A stretch of 64,000 bases of DNA, taken from the NCBI RefSeq assembly GCF_003202035.1, contig NZ_QJKC01000003.1, forward strand, positions 248,001-312,000, written 5' to 3'. Source of the DNA: Aquitalea magnusonii. GTDB lineage: Bacteria; Pseudomonadota; Gammaproteobacteria; Burkholderiales; Chromobacteriaceae. The translations under genes and the position numbers were made by a program. The notes under the pieces are model-generated. The model did no database searches, was not told where the DNA came from, and worked only from the letters and a program-made list of their open reading frames with translations. Positions 1 through 9,536 of the stretch are shown piece after piece; the first letter of the stretch is position 1; each line of letters begins with the position of its first letter.

Positions 1-78
1 CAGAAAACAACTTGCTTGTGAAATGGAATGATCGATAATAACCCTTACGTCATAAACAGCTCGAACCACAGAACACCT

Positions 79-309
79 ATGTTCACCCGCCTGGCCCTGC
101 TGGCGGCTAGCAGCCTGCTGCTGGGTGAAATGGCGCTTGCCCATGGCGCCAGCGCCCCTGCTGTCGATTGTCCACAGGCCGAGCAAGCCGCCAGGGGAAA
201 ACGCATCCTGCAGAATCAGGCCATTGGCCGGGCTCTGGACAAGAACCCGGTTGCCATCGGCCTGGCCCGTCGCGCCAAGAACAAGCAGCTGGATGCCGGC
301 GGCTGTTGA
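79..309 (+). CDS. Small exported protein of unknown function
   Basis: A 76-residue protein beginning Met-Phe-Thr-Arg followed by a hydrophobic stretch ending near Ala-Leu-Ala-His, which looks like a Sec signal peptide; the mature part is only about 50 residues, polar and basic, with two cysteines (one near the start, one as the last residue). An in-frame ATG lies upstream at 28, but the start at 79 puts the signal peptide at the N-terminus. I do not recognise the family. It precedes another small membrane-anchored protein by 29 bases, so the two may be co-transcribed. Its function is not deducible. Confidence 0.5.
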   Translation: MFTRLALLAASSLLLGEMALAHGASAPAVDCPQAEQAARGKRILQNQAIGRALDKNPVAIGLARRAKNKQLDAGGC

Positions 310-338
310 AACATTATCGATAAGGTTAACCGTTCGCC

Positions 339-656
339 ATGTCTGAACATCGCTCCCTGCTGCGCAAATCCCTCCTGCTATTACTGGTGCTGCTGTTGCT
401 CGCCGGCTGGGGAGGCTTGCGTGCCCGTCACAGCCTGCTGACGATGGATATCGCCAAAATGAATACCTCCAGGCCATGGAAGATGGCATCGCTGGTACTA
501 CTGACGCCGGATGAACGGCGCCAGATCAAGGACTTCACCCACGACAAACACGAGGACTGGGATAAATTCTTTACCCTGGCCAGCGGCATTTCCATCCAGA
601 AAATCATCGATACACAAAGCCAGCTTGAACAGCAGGCCGCAAACAAACCACAGTAA
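339..656 (+). CDS. Small membrane-anchored protein of unknown function
   Basis: A 105-residue protein with one N-terminal hydrophobic segment (about residues 10-25, nearly all Leu/Val) preceded by Arg/Lys, so probably an inner-membrane anchor with a roughly 75-residue periplasmic domain. The soluble part is charged and predicted helical (DERRQIKDF, EDWDKFF). No family recognised. It follows the small exported protein closely and ends 190 bases before hemC; the gap before hemC probably carries the hem operon promoter. Confidence 0.55.
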   Translation: MSEHRSLLRKSLLLLLVLLLLAGWGGLRARHSLLTMDIAKMNTSRPWKMASLVLLTPDERRQIKDFTHDKHEDWDKFFTLASGISIQKIIDTQSQLEQQAANKPQ

Positions 657-846
657 GCAGGCCGGCCGGGGCAGTTTTGCAGCGCGGCCAGGCCCTCACT
701 GCGCAAGCGCCAGACAAATGGCCAGTGCCCGCCGGCCACCCTGACGGCGCTGTTCCGCCGCAAATATCCCTTCCTTGATCCGACTCCAGGCCTTGCCCTG
801 CCTGCATGCTAGAATCGGACGAATTTCATCGTCAGGAATGCAATTG

Positions 847-1776
847 ATGGACAAGATCGTCATCGCCAGCCGCGAAAGCCGCCTGGCCATGTGGCAGGCC
901 GAACACATCCAGGCCCGCCTGCAAGCGCTGTATCCGCACCTTACCGTCGAAATCCTTGGCATGACCACCCAGGGCGACCAGATCCTGGACAAGACCCTGT
1001 CCAAGATCGGCGGCAAGGGTCTGTTCGTGAAAGAGCTGGAAGTGGCGCTGGCCGAAGGCCGTGCCGACCTCGCCGTGCATTCCATCAAGGACGTGCCCAT
1101 GGTGCTGCCGGAAGGCTTTGCCCTGGCGGCCATCTGCGAACGCGAAGACCCGCGCGATGCCTTTGTTTCCAACAAGTTCGCCAGTCTGGCCGAGCTGCCG
1201 GCTGGTGCCGTGGTGGGCACCTCCAGCCTGCGCCGCGAATCGCAGCTGCGCGCCCGCTATCCGCAACTGGTGATCAAGCCCTTGCGCGGCAATGTGCAAA
1301 CCCGTCTGCGCAAGCTGGACGACGGCGAGTACGACGCCATCATTCTGGCCGCTGCCGGCCTCAAGCGCCTGGAGCTGCACGACCGTATCCGGTCAGAACT
1401 CGCCCCGTCGGAAAGCCTGCCGGCGGCAGGGCAAGGCGCGCTGGGCATCGAGATCCGCGCCGACCGCGCCGACATGCTGGCCCTGCTGCAACCCTTGAAC
1501 CATCCCGACACCCACGCCTGCGTCAGCGCCGAACGTGCGCTGGCACGCGAACTGGGCGGCAGCTGCCAGGTACCGCTGGGCGCCTTTGCCACCCTCAGCG
1601 ACGACGTGATCAGCCTGGGCGGCTTTGTGGCGCATCCGGATGGCTCGGTGATGCTGACCGCCGCCGCCAGTGCGCCGCGCCAGTATGCCGACTCGCTGGG
1701 CCGCGCCGTGGCCAAACGCCTGCTGGATGATGGCGCCAAGCCATTGATCGACGCCGTACTGAAAGACCAGCAATGA
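847..1776 (+). CDS. hemC: Hydroxymethylbilane synthase (porphobilinogen deaminase)
   Basis: Cytoplasmic enzyme that joins four porphobilinogens into hydroxymethylbilane in haem/sirohaem synthesis. The 309 residues match the family length. It starts [14 protein letters not shown], has the conserved TQGD and GGKGLFVKE segments, and carries the dipyrromethane-cofactor cysteine at about residue 240 in [11 protein letters not shown]. An ATG also occurs at 838, but the AGGA at 834-837 is correctly spaced (9 bases) for the ATG at 847. First gene of hemC-hemD-hemX-hemY; its stop overlaps the hemD start by four bases, indicating translational coupling. Confidence 0.96.
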   Translation: MDKIVIASRESRLAMWQAEHIQARLQALYPHLTVEILGMTTQGDQILDKTLSKIGGKGLFVKELEVALAEGRADLAVHSIKDVPMVLPEGFALAAICEREDPRDAFVSNKFASLAELPAGAVVGTSSLRRESQLRARYPQLVIKPLRGNVQTRLRKLDDGEYDAIILAAAGLKRLELHDRIRSELAPSESLPAAGQGALGIEIRADRADMLALLQPLNHPDTHACVSAERALARELGGSCQVPLGAFATLSDDVISLGGFVAHPDGSVMLTAAASAPRQYADSLGRAVAKRLLDDGAKPLIDAVLKDQQ

Positions 1777-2513
1777 CAGCAGCCGGCCGCCGCATCCTGG
1801 TGGCCAGACCGGCCGCGCAAAGCGGCCGCTTGCTGACTCTGCTGGCAGATGCCGGCTGGCAGGGACAAGCCTTTCCGGTAATGGACATCCCGCCTCTTGC
1901 TGCTGCGCTGGCCCGCCTGCCACAACAAGCTGCACAAGCTGACTGGCTGTTCTTTGTCAGCCCCAGCGCCATCGACATTGCCTGGCCAGCACTACAGCAA
2001 CAGCCGCTCAAGGCCAGGCTGGCCTGTGTCGGTCAGGCCAGCGCCGGCCGCCTGGCCAGGCTCAGCGGCCAGGACATCCTGTTTCCCACGGCAGGCAGCG
2101 ACAGCGAAGCCCTGCTGGCCCTGCCCCAGCTGGCCGATGTCGCCGGCCAGCACTGGCTGATCGTGCGCGGCCAGGGTGGCCGTGCCCTGCTGGCTGACAC
2201 CCTGTGCGCCCGTGGCGCGCAGGTGAGCCTGGCCGAGGTCTACCAGCGGGTGGATGGCCGGCCGGACTGGCGCCTGCTGGACGAAGGCCCGCCGGACGCC
2301 ATGGTGATCACTTCCAGTGAAATGGCCGAGCAATTGTTCAGACTGGCTGGTCCGGCAAGAGCCGGGACGTTACAATGCCTTTTGTATTGTGTGCCGCACC
2401 CGCGCATTGCCGAACGATTGCAGGCTCTGGGCGCGACACGCATCGTGACAACCCGGGCCGATGACGATGCGCTCGTCGCCGGCCTCAGAGAATGGTTCTC
2501 CCGTCACCCATGA
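1773..2513 (+). CDS. hemD: Uroporphyrinogen-III synthase
   Basis: Closes hydroxymethylbilane to uroporphyrinogen III. The 246-residue protein shows the usual weakly conserved two-domain pattern: an N-terminal [11 protein letters not shown], a central FFVSPSAID, and the C-terminal [15 protein letters not shown]. The family is poorly conserved, so the position directly after hemC (ATGA overlap) is strong support. It overlaps hemX by four bases in turn. Cytoplasmic. Confidence 0.92.
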   Translation: MTAAGRRILVARPAAQSGRLLTLLADAGWQGQAFPVMDIPPLAAALARLPQQAAQADWLFFVSPSAIDIAWPALQQQPLKARLACVGQASAGRLARLSGQDILFPTAGSDSEALLALPQLADVAGQHWLIVRGQGGRALLADTLCARGAQVSLAEVYQRVDGRPDWRLLDEGPPDAMVITSSEMAEQLFRLAGPARAGTLQCLLYCVPHPRIAERLQALGATRIVTTRADDDALVAGLREWFSRHP

Positions 2514-3532
2514 GCGAAACCCAGACTGTCGACACCCCCCGTCCGTCCCGCAAAAAACAGCTGAACCTGGCCTTGCTGGTAGCGCTGGCTGCCCTTGGCC
2601 TGTCCGGCTGGCAGCTGTACAGCACCCAGCAGGAACTGACTGCCGCCCGCCAGGAACTGGCAGGCCGGCTGGCTGAAGGCAATGGCGCCTCCAAGGAATT
2701 GCGCGGCATGACCGAGCAGGCACTGACCGCCGCCCGCGCCACCGACGCCAAGCTGGCGGTACTGGAAACCCGCGTCAACGAATCCGCCGGCCAGTACGCC
2801 ACGCTGAACGGCATGTACCAGGAGCTGACCAAGACCCGCTCCGACTGGCTGCTGTCCGAGGTGGAACACACCCTGGCCATTGCCAGCCAGCAGCTGCAAC
2901 TGGCCGGCAATGTTCCCGCCGCCATCTCCGCACTGCAGATGGTGGATGCCCGCCTGTCCAAATTCGACCAGCCGCAGCTGATCGCGGTGAAAAAAGCCGT
3001 GGCCACCGATCTGGAAAAGCTCAAGGCCCTGCCCTATCTGGACACCGTCGGCCTGACCGTCAAGCTGGACCGGCTGATGCTGTCCAGCGACAGCCTGCCG
3101 CTGGTGGTGGATGCACATCGCCTGCAAGACAAACGTACCGCCAAGACGCTGCCGGCCAGCGCCCCCTTCTGGGAGCGCCTGGTGGCCGATATCAGCCAGA
3201 GCCTGGGCGAGCTGGTGCACATCCGCCGCATGGACAAGCCCGAAGCGCTGCTGCTGTCGCCTGAGCAATCCTTCTTCCTGCGCGAAAACCTGAAAATGCG
3301 CCTGCTGGATGCCCGCCTGGCGCTGATCCAGCGTGACGGCACCACCTTCGATGCCGATGTCAGCGCCGCCCAGTCCTATGTGCTGCGCTACTTCGACAAT
3401 GACGCACCAGCCACGCGCCAGTGGCTGTCCACCTTGCTGGAACTGAAAGGTGCGCCACTGTCGGTAACCCTGCCCGACCTCAATGCCAGCCTGAAAGCGG
3501 TACGTGATGCCCAGGGCAACAAGGGAGACTGA
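2510..3532 (+). CDS. hemX: HemX family protein, membrane-anchored haem-biosynthesis accessory
   Basis: 340 residues. A single transmembrane segment (about residues 18-38, NLALLVALAALGLSGWQLY) is followed by a long helical region rich in Gln/Glu/Ala that looks coiled-coil, then a periplasmic domain with the conserved SDWLLSEVEHTLAIASQQL motif of the HemX family. The family is often labelled uroporphyrin-III C-methyltransferase, but HemX itself has no methyltransferase motifs here. The start at 2510 (ATGA overlap with hemD) is preferred over an in-frame ATG at 2492. It probably acts with HemY in the inner membrane; its exact role is unknown. Confidence 0.9.
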   Translation: MSETQTVDTPRPSRKKQLNLALLVALAALGLSGWQLYSTQQELTAARQELAGRLAEGNGASKELRGMTEQALTAARATDAKLAVLETRVNESAGQYATLNGMYQELTKTRSDWLLSEVEHTLAIASQQLQLAGNVPAAISALQMVDARLSKFDQPQLIAVKKAVATDLEKLKALPYLDTVGLTVKLDRLMLSSDSLPLVVDAHRLQDKRTAKTLPASAPFWERLVADISQSLGELVHIRRMDKPEALLLSPEQSFFLRENLKMRLLDARLALIQRDGTTFDADVSAAQSYVLRYFDNDAPATRQWLSTLLELKGAPLSVTLPDLNASLKAVRDAQGNKGD

Positions 3533-3535
3533 CCG

Positions 3536-4744
3536 GTGAAATTTGTCATCTGGATTACCGGGCTGTTTGCCCTGGCCGTGCTGGTGGGGCTGGCCTCCAC
3601 CCTGAATACCGGCTACGCCATCCTGTTTTTGCCGCCCTACCGCATGGAGGTGTCGTTCAACCTGCTGCTGCTGGGCATCGTGGCACTGATTGCGCTGGCT
3701 TATGTGGTGATGCGCATCATCAGCATCACCGCCGGCCTGCCTACCGAAGTGCGCCGTTTCCAGCGCCAGAAAAAGCTGAAAGCTGCCCGCCACGCCCTGC
3801 GTGAAGCCGGTATCGCCTTTTTTGAAGGCCGTTTCCAGAAAGCCGAACGCGAAGCGCTCAAGGCCATGGCCGACGAGTACGCGCCGGAAAACCGCGCCCT
3901 TGCCCTGCTGCTGGCAGCACGCTCCGCGGGTGCCACTGGCGATCTGGACAAGCGCGACAGCTATCTGCAACAGCTGGATGTCCTGCCGGAACGCCTGCAG
4001 CTGGCGCGCCACATGCTGGATGCCGAGCTGAAGCTGGAAGCCAAGGACGCACTGGGTGCGCTGGCCGCCATCGAACGCGCCCGTGCCCTGTCGCCCAATC
4101 TCACCAATGCCCTGCGCCTGGAGCTGAAGGTGCGCCTGCTGCAACGCCAGCCGGAAGCGGTACTGGCCCTGACCGAAAAACTGCTCAAGGCCGAGGCGCT
4201 GGAGCCGGCACAAGCCCGCCGCTACCGGCTGGCCGCCTACAGCCAGCAGCTGACCGGCTTTGTCGGCGGCCGCGAAGTACGCGACTGGCTGCGTCGCATC
4301 CCTGAGGCCGAACGGCGCAACCCGGTGCTGGTCAGCGAAATCGTCAGCCGGCTGATTGCGCTGGAAGACTTCGACTATGCCGCCACCCTGCTGGGTGAGG
4401 CACTGGCCGACGAAGAACAGGCCACGCCGGAACTGGCACGCGAGCTGGGCCAGCTGGCCGAGCGCCTGTCGCCGGAAAAGCGGCTGGAACTGATGCGCGA
4501 TGCCGAAGGCTGGCTCAAGAGCCGCCCGCGCGATCACATGCTGCTGCTGGCACTGGGCCGGCTGGCCATGAACCAGCAGCTGTGGGGTAAGGCACAAAGC
4601 TATCTGGAGGCCAGTAACTCCATCAGCCCCACCTTGTGCGCCAATGCCGAGCTGGCCCGCCTGTTCGAGGCCACCGGCAAGGAAGAACAGGCCGCGCAGC
4701 ATTACCACCGCAGCCTGGAACTGGCACTGGCCAAAGGCGACTGA
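3536..4744 (+). CDS. hemY: HemY, TPR-containing haem biosynthesis protein
   Basis: 402 residues beginning at a GTG codon three bases after hemX, with a GGGAG just upstream. Two N-terminal transmembrane segments (about residues 5-25 and 39-60) are followed by helical repeats of TPR type (for example AARHALREAGIAFFEGRFQKA and the C-terminal AQHYHRSLELALAKGD). This is the proteobacterial HemY fold, not protoporphyrinogen oxidase of the same name. Last gene of the hem operon, directly followed by a strong terminator. Confidence 0.92.
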   Translation: MKFVIWITGLFALAVLVGLASTLNTGYAILFLPPYRMEVSFNLLLLGIVALIALAYVVMRIISITAGLPTEVRRFQRQKKLKAARHALREAGIAFFEGRFQKAEREALKAMADEYAPENRALALLLAARSAGATGDLDKRDSYLQQLDVLPERLQLARHMLDAELKLEAKDALGALAAIERARALSPNLTNALRLELKVRLLQRQPEAVLALTEKLLKAEALEPAQARRYRLAAYSQQLTGFVGGREVRDWLRRIPEAERRNPVLVSEIVSRLIALEDFDYAATLLGEALADEEQATPELARELGQLAERLSPEKRLELMRDAEGWLKSRPRDHMLLLALGRLAMNQQLWGKAQSYLEASNSISPTLCANAELARLFEATGKEEQAAQHYHRSLELALAKGD

Positions 4745-4760
4745 AGCCCGGTCAGCCAGT

Positions 4761-4792
4761 AAAAAGCCCGCGTCTAACAACGCGGGCTTTTT
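4761..4792. terminator. Bidirectional intrinsic terminator between hemY and the META lipoprotein gene
   Basis: A perfect 12-bp inverted repeat, AAAAAGCCCGCG / CGCGGGCTTTTT, with an 8-base loop. T-runs occur on both strands, so it can stop the hem operon on the plus strand and the convergent META gene pair on the minus strand. Confidence 0.92.
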
Positions 4793-4810
4793 CTTTGCCA
4801 TCCCTGCCGC

Positions 4811-5248
4811 TCAGCTGCCGCCAGAACTGGCCTCGCGCTGGAACTCCAGCCTATCCCTACCCGCCTGCAATTGCAGCCGATTGCCCTGCATCACCAGCCG
4901 GGGCTGTGCCGACAACAGCTGGCTCAGGCTGCGTTCACGCTGCTCCAGCGCTGGCGGGCAGGCCATCAGGGTCGACATCATCGCCCCGGTCTTGAGCAGG
5001 CCGTTTTCCAGGCTCACCACACTGCCCAGACCATTACAGCCGGCGGAAGCCTGCAGGCGGCCGGCGGCAAACTCCAGCCGGTAGGGCTGCTGCTGGCCCG
5101 CGTCCACCTGTTGCCAGCGGCCTTGCAGGCTGGCCAGATCACGCGGCGCCTGCCAGCCCTGCGGCTTGTCGGCGGGCACGGCAGGGGGCGTGCTGGCACA
5201 GCCGCTTAGCCAGCCAAGGACCAGTACCGGTATCCAGAAATGTTTCAT
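4811..5248 (-). CDS. META-domain lipoprotein (HslJ-like)
   Basis: 145 residues starting MKHFWIPVLVLGWLSGCAS, a lipoprotein signal with lipobox ending in Cys at about residue 17. The mature part has the META-domain pattern: LQGRWQQVD, SAGCNGLGSVVSLENG, then MMSTLMACPP near the middle. META proteins such as E. coli HslJ are envelope proteins linked to stress or antibiotic tolerance. An AGGAG lies upstream of this start; a longer reading frame to 5281 lacks support. It follows another META gene on the same strand, suggesting a duplication or a small operon. Confidence 0.8.
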   Translation of the reverse strand: MKHFWIPVLVLGWLSGCASTPPAVPADKPQGWQAPRDLASLQGRWQQVDAGQQQPYRLEFAAGRLQASAGCNGLGSVVSLENGLLKTGAMMSTLMACPPALEQRERSLSQLLSAQPRLVMQGNRLQLQAGRDRLEFQREASSGGS

Positions 5249-5277
5249 GCGCTGACTCCTGACGGTGCAGTCCCTGC

Positions 5278-5958
5278 TCATTGCACGCTGCGGCTGATGG
5301 TTTCGCTGAACACCACACGGTCGAGAATGGTGCGCACGGCCGAGGCATCGGCCGGCGGGTTCGGCACGGTTTCATAACGCAGCTTCAGGTAGTAGGCGGT
5401 ATCGGGCTGCGGGGTGAAACCCTCGATCTCACCGTAGAACAGCTGCCAGGGCTGGTTTTCGCTGCTGCGTACCTGCAGGCATTGCATCTGCCCGGCGCCC
5501 GCGCTGCAGTTCTTGCGCTGGCTGCTGACATACAGATACTGCGGCCGCTGCATCGGAGCCGTGGCGGCAGCGGGGTGGCCTGCCGCTTGCTCCGGCTTGC
5601 GCACAAAGCGGTATTCGCCTGCACTACCCGTCAGCACCAGTTGCTGTGCCTTGCCATCGGTCTTGATCTGGAAGGGCTGCGACAGGAATCCGATATACGC
5701 CTGTTCGGTCTGCATCATGGCGGGCGGGCACATCATGCGCGTGGTGGCGACCACCAGCTTGCCCTCGGTATTGGTGTGGCCGGTAAAGCGGTTACACCCG
5801 GCAAAACCGCTGATGCCCTTGGCCTGAAACGACAGGGTGGGCAGCGGTTCGGCCACCTTGGGTGAGGCCAGTTGCCAGTCAGTGCCAATCAGATTGGGCT
5901 GGGCCAGCACAGGAGCAGACAACAGGGCGGCCATCACGGCAGTGGTTTTCCAGTGCAT
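5278..5958 (-). CDS. Exported META domain plus DUF4377-like protein
   Basis: 226 residues with a signal peptide (MHWKTTAVMAALLSAPVLAQ). The first half is a META domain (TDWQLAS, ISGFAGCNRFTGH, TTRMMCPPAMMQTE). The second half, from about residue 130, carries CSAGAGQMQCLQVRSS and FYGEIEGFTPQPDTAYYLKL, typical of the DUF4377 module often fused to META. Several in-frame starts exist (TTG 5970, ATG 5964, ATG 5958); GGAG at about 5965-5968 favours 5958. Periplasmic; function unknown. Thirty bases separate it from the downstream META lipoprotein. Confidence 0.78.
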   Translation of the reverse strand: MHWKTTAVMAALLSAPVLAQPNLIGTDWQLASPKVAEPLPTLSFQAKGISGFAGCNRFTGHTNTEGKLVVATTRMMCPPAMMQTEQAYIGFLSQPFQIKTDGKAQQLVLTGSAGEYRFVRKPEQAAGHPAAATAPMQRPQYLYVSSQRKNCSAGAGQMQCLQVRSSENQPWQLFYGEIEGFTPQPDTAYYLKLRYETVPNPPADASAVRTILDRVVFSETISRSVQ

Positions 5959-6087
5959 ATTCATCTCCAAAATTAATCAACGCTAATATTTAAGAGGCCG
6001 CAACCGGCCATGAGTTCCATGCAGCTGCTACTGTCAACCCATCCTAAGGATGGCCACGCTCGCCGCCAAGTGTGGACGGCAGGCAAG

Positions 6088-6117
6088 AAAAAACCCTGCC
6101 GGCGCGACAGGGTTTTT
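6088..6117. terminator. Intrinsic terminator downstream of pntB
   Basis: An inverted repeat AAAACCCTG / CAGGGTTTT with about a 9-base GC-rich loop and A/T runs on both sides. It lies 22 bases after the pntB stop on the minus strand and would end the pnt operon. The other 120 bases between 5959 and 6138 hold no gene I can support. Confidence 0.85.
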
Positions 6118-6138
6118 GTTGTGAAAACCGGCAGAGGC

Positions 6139-7512
6139 TTAGTGCACCACGCCCTTCACCAGGTCTTCCACCACTTTCTTGGCATCGCCAAACACCATCA
6201 TGGTCTTGTCCATGTAGAACAGCTCGTTGTCGAGGCCGGCATAGCCCACGCTCATCGAACGCTTCACCACGATCACGGTGCGTGCCTTGTGCGCTTCCAG
6301 AATCGGCATGCCGTAGATGGGGCTGGACTTGTCCTTCTGCGCCGCCGGGTTGACCACGTCGTTGGCACCAATCACCAGCACCACGTCGGTATTGTTGAAG
6401 TCGGAGTTGATTTCCTCCATCTCCAGCACCTGTTCGTAGGGCACTTCGGCTTCGGCCAGCAACACGTTCATGTGGCCCGGCATACGGCCTGCCACCGGGT
6501 GAATGGCATAGCGCACGGTGACGCCCTTTTCATGCAGCAGTTCGGCAAACTCCTGCAAGGCATGCTGGGCACGCGATACCGCCAGGCCATAACCCGGCAC
6601 GATCACCACGCTGTCGGCATTGCTCATCAGGAAGGCTGCGTCTTCGGCCGAACCGGACTTGTAGTTCTTCGGGCCGCTGTCACCCGCGGCACCGCCAGCC
6701 GCCGCTTCGGCACCAAAGCCACCCAGCAGCACGGATACGATGGAACGGTTCATCGCCTTGCACATGATGTAGGACAGGATGGCACCGGACGAACCCACGC
6801 AGGCACCGGCAATGATCAGCACCGGGTTGTTCAGCGTAAAGCCGATACCCGCCGCCGCCCAGCCGGAGTAGGAGTTGAGCATGGACACCACCACCGGCAT
6901 GTCGGCACCGCCAATCGGGATGATCAGCGTCACGCCCAGCACCAGGGCAATGGCCACCATCGCCAGGAAGGCGGCGTGGCTGTCGGTCAGGAAGTAGGCA
7001 ATGCCGAAACCCAGCATGGCCAGCGCCAGCACCAGGTTCAGCAGATGCTGGCCATTGAAGCTGACCGCCTTGGAACCAAAGCGACCGGACAGCTTGCCGT
7101 AGGCAATCACCGAGGCGGTAAAGGTGATGGCACCAATAAACGCACCGATGAACAGTTCCACCTTCTGCACCGGGGTGTGTTCCACACCGGTATGGAAGAT
7201 GGCAGCCACGGCAATCAGCACCGCGGACAGGCCCACCAGCGAGTGCATGGCGGCCACCAGTTCCGGCATGCCGGTCATTTCCACCGTCTTGGCCTTCCAG
7301 CCACCGATCACGGCACCGGCCACGATGGCGCCGGCAATCAGCCCCAGCACCGGCTTGTCCATGATGATGAAGGTGGTGAGCACGGCGATGACCATGCCGA
7401 TGATGCCGAACTTGTTGCCGCGCAGCGCTGTTACCGGGCTGGACAAGCCCTTGAGCGCCAGGATGAACAGCACGGCCGCCACCAGATAAAGTACTGCAGA
7501 TATATTAGCCAT
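6139..7512 (-). CDS. pntB: NAD(P) transhydrogenase subunit beta
   Basis: 457 residues. The N-terminal half is a chain of about eight or nine transmembrane helices; the C-terminal third is the soluble NADP(H)-binding domain III with VVIVPGYGLAVSRAQHA and EVPYEQVLEMEEIN, ending in DKTMMVFGDAKKVVEDL. With PntA it couples hydride transfer from NADH to NADP+ to proton entry across the inner membrane, supplying NADPH. Last gene of pntAa-pntAb-pntB; 9 bases after pntAb. Confidence 0.96.
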   Translation of the reverse strand: MANISAVLYLVAAVLFILALKGLSSPVTALRGNKFGIIGMVIAVLTTFIIMDKPVLGLIAGAIVAGAVIGGWKAKTVEMTGMPELVAAMHSLVGLSAVLIAVAAIFHTGVEHTPVQKVELFIGAFIGAITFTASVIAYGKLSGRFGSKAVSFNGQHLLNLVLALAMLGFGIAYFLTDSHAAFLAMVAIALVLGVTLIIPIGGADMPVVVSMLNSYSGWAAAGIGFTLNNPVLIIAGACVGSSGAILSYIMCKAMNRSIVSVLLGGFGAEAAAGGAAGDSGPKNYKSGSAEDAAFLMSNADSVVIVPGYGLAVSRAQHALQEFAELLHEKGVTVRYAIHPVAGRMPGHMNVLLAEAEVPYEQVLEMEEINSDFNNTDVVLVIGANDVVNPAAQKDKSSPIYGMPILEAHKARTVIVVKRSMSVGYAGLDNELFYMDKTMMVFGDAKKVVEDLVKGVVH

Positions 7513-7521
7513 GGTTCTTCC

Positions 7522-7818
7522 TTACTTTTTCTTCTTCTTGAACATGTCCAGCATGCGCTGGGTGACCATGAAGCCGCCGAAGATGTTGATACTGGCCAGG
7601 AAGATGCCGATGGTACCCAGCACCGAGGTGAGGGTGATTTCGGAACCGTTGATGTCCACCACCTGCAGCATGGCGCCGACGATGATGATGCCGGAAATGG
7701 CATTGGTCACCGCCATCAGCGGGGTATGCAGCGCCGGGGTGACATTCCACACCACGTGGTAGCCGACAAACACGGCCAGCACGAAGACGGTAAGGCTGGC
7801 GATAAAGGGATCGACCAT
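7522..7818 (-). CDS. pntAb: NAD(P) transhydrogenase subunit alpha, membrane part
   Basis: 98 residues with three or four hydrophobic helices ([39 protein letters not shown]), matching the C-terminal membrane part of PntA when that subunit is split in two. The lysine-rich tail (DMFKKKKK) is typical. The split pntAa/pntAb layout is common in proteobacteria other than enterics. Lies between pntAa and pntB with short spacers. Confidence 0.94.
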   Translation of the reverse strand: MVDPFIASLTVFVLAVFVGYHVVWNVTPALHTPLMAVTNAISGIIIVGAMLQVVDINGSEITLTSVLGTIGIFLASINIFGGFMVTQRMLDMFKKKKK

Positions 7819-7829
7819 CTCTGTTCTCC

Positions 7830-8951
7830 TTAGTTGGCCGCCGGGAAACGTACCTGGCCGTCGTGGGTCACCAGGGTGGCCGCCAGCAGGTCGTCTTCCA
7901 GATTGAGGGTGAAGCCTTCCTTCGTCAGCATCAGCGACAGGAAGGTCAGCAGGTTTTTGGCATACAGGCTGGATGCATCCGCCGCCAGTTGGCCCGGCAG
8001 GTTGAACTGGCCCACCACGGTGACGTGGTTGTCGGTCACCACCACTTCGCCCGGCTGGGTCAATGCACAGTTGCCACCGGCTTCGGCGGCGATGTCGATG
8101 ATCACCGAGCCTGGCTTCATCGCGGCTACGATGTCGGCGCTGATCAGCGTCGGCGCCTTTTTGCCCGGAATCAGCGCGGTGGTGATGATGATGTCGGCGG
8201 CACGCGCGTGCTTGCTCACCAGCTCGGCCTGGCGACGCTTGTAGTCGTCCGACATTTCCTTGGCGTACACGCCGTCGCTGGCGGCCTTTTCTTCATCGGT
8301 CATCGGCACTTCGATGAACTTGCCGCCCAGCGATTCCACCTGCTCCTTGGTGGATGGGCGCACGTCGGTGGCTTCCACCACCGCACCCAGCCGCTTGGCG
8401 GTGGCAATGGCCTGCAAACCGGCCACGCCCACACCCATGATCAGCACCTTGGCCGGCTTTACCGTGCCGGCCGCCGTCATCAGCATGGGCATGAAGCGCG
8501 GATAGTAATGGGTGGCCAGCAATACCGCCTTGTACCCGGCAATATTGTTCTGGCTGGACAGCACGTCCATGCTCTGTGCGCGGGTGGTACGCGGCAGCAG
8601 TTCCAGGGCAAAGGCGGAAACCTTCTTGGCCGCCAGCGCCGGGAAGCTGCTGTTCTGATACGGGGCCAGCTGGCCGATCAGCACCGCGCCGGTTTTCAGC
8701 TCGGCAATACCGGCTTCGTCCAGCGGACGCACGGTCAGCACGATGTCGGCCTGCCCCAGCGCCTCGGCCCGATTGGCCGCAATGCTGGCTCCCAGTTCGG
8801 CATAGGCCGCGTCGGGAGCGGCGGCAAACTGCCCGGCCCCCTGCTCCACCACCACGGAATGACCCATGGCGATCAGCTTTTTCACCGTTTCCGGTGTCGC
8901 GGCCACGCGTTTTTCACCAGCCAGCCTTTCGGCCGGAATAGCGATCTGCAT
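7830..8951 (-). CDS. pntAa: NAD(P) transhydrogenase subunit alpha, NAD-binding part
   Basis: 373 residues, the soluble domain I of transhydrogenase, related to alanine dehydrogenase. It begins [20 protein letters not shown] and has the Rossmann segment [22 protein letters not shown] with EATDVR after it, the residues that bind NAD(H). The ATG at 8951 is preferred over a longer reading to 9023 because the known N-terminus starts exactly there, with an AGGAG about 8 bases upstream. First gene of the operon; the promoter should lie in 8952-9100. Confidence 0.95.
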   Translation of the reverse strand: MQIAIPAERLAGEKRVAATPETVKKLIAMGHSVVVEQGAGQFAAAPDAAYAELGASIAANRAEALGQADIVLTVRPLDEAGIAELKTGAVLIGQLAPYQNSSFPALAAKKVSAFALELLPRTTRAQSMDVLSSQNNIAGYKAVLLATHYYPRFMPMLMTAAGTVKPAKVLIMGVGVAGLQAIATAKRLGAVVEATDVRPSTKEQVESLGGKFIEVPMTDEEKAASDGVYAKEMSDDYKRRQAELVSKHARAADIIITTALIPGKKAPTLISADIVAAMKPGSVIIDIAAEAGGNCALTQPGEVVVTDNHVTVVGQFNLPGQLAADASSLYAKNLLTFLSLMLTKEGFTLNLEDDLLAATLVTHDGQVRFPAAN

Positions 8952-9536
8952 GGTGTGAATCTCCTGCAAAGTGAAATGACAAAAAACAAAAAATAAAGAT
9001 AGCGAACGCCCGTGCGAGGCCATTTTCGAACGAGCGTTTGAATTATATTAAAACCATGAATGTTGATTTTGCGCAATACTTTTACAAAATTGCGACAATC
9101 ACCAACCATATACCGTCTGACGATCTGGTCAATACGGCAGGGTTATCCGGGCCGGGGTCTCGCAGCGCGGAAGTCGGGTGCGGGCAGGGAATCGGCATTG
9201 CCTGTTCTGTGCATCAGCCGGTGCGGCACCACTGGCGCAGGGAAGATCAACTGCCATCCAGGGTGGCAAGAACAGTGCCAAGTATGAAAAAGCACCTCGT
9301 TGCCTGACACTAACGGTTCGCCCGCCAGCTTGTAAAGCAGGGTTAACCATTAACACTAAGGTACTGTAAATCAAAATGAATGGCCGGCCGGCCGGGGTGA
9401 AAACCTTGGGCGGAAAGGCTTTTATCGTGCAGTGCACCATAATGCAAAGCCGCTTGCCGGCACTGGCAAAGAGGACGGTCAGCCCCAGTGCGCGGCATCA
9501 GCAGCAGCAGAGCAGCGGCGGCAGCCTCACCGGCGC
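8952..9536. other. Intergenic region, pnt promoter side; no gene supported
   Basis: 585 bases between the pnt operon and the 3' end of the binding-protein gene, both on the minus strand. The part near 9000-9120 is AT-rich and probably holds the pnt promoter. A small palindrome GTTAA-CCA-TTAAC lies at 9342-9354. Short open frames on both strands have no convincing start signals or recognisable protein, so none is called. Confidence 0.6.

Noticed and set aside
2504-4801. A very long open frame (765 codons) on the minus strand through hemX and hemY
   Set aside because: Gln/Gly/His-rich shadow frame of GC-rich genes; hemX and hemY on the plus strand have clear family motifs and operon spacing.
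6010-7833. A 607-codon plus-strand frame over pntB and pntAb
   Set aside because: Antisense to well-conserved transhydrogenase genes; His/Gln-rich composition and no recognisable domain.
9038-9307. Plus-strand frame of about 89 codons in the pnt upstream region
   Set aside because: Starts inside the probable pnt promoter and has no recognisable sequence or start signal.
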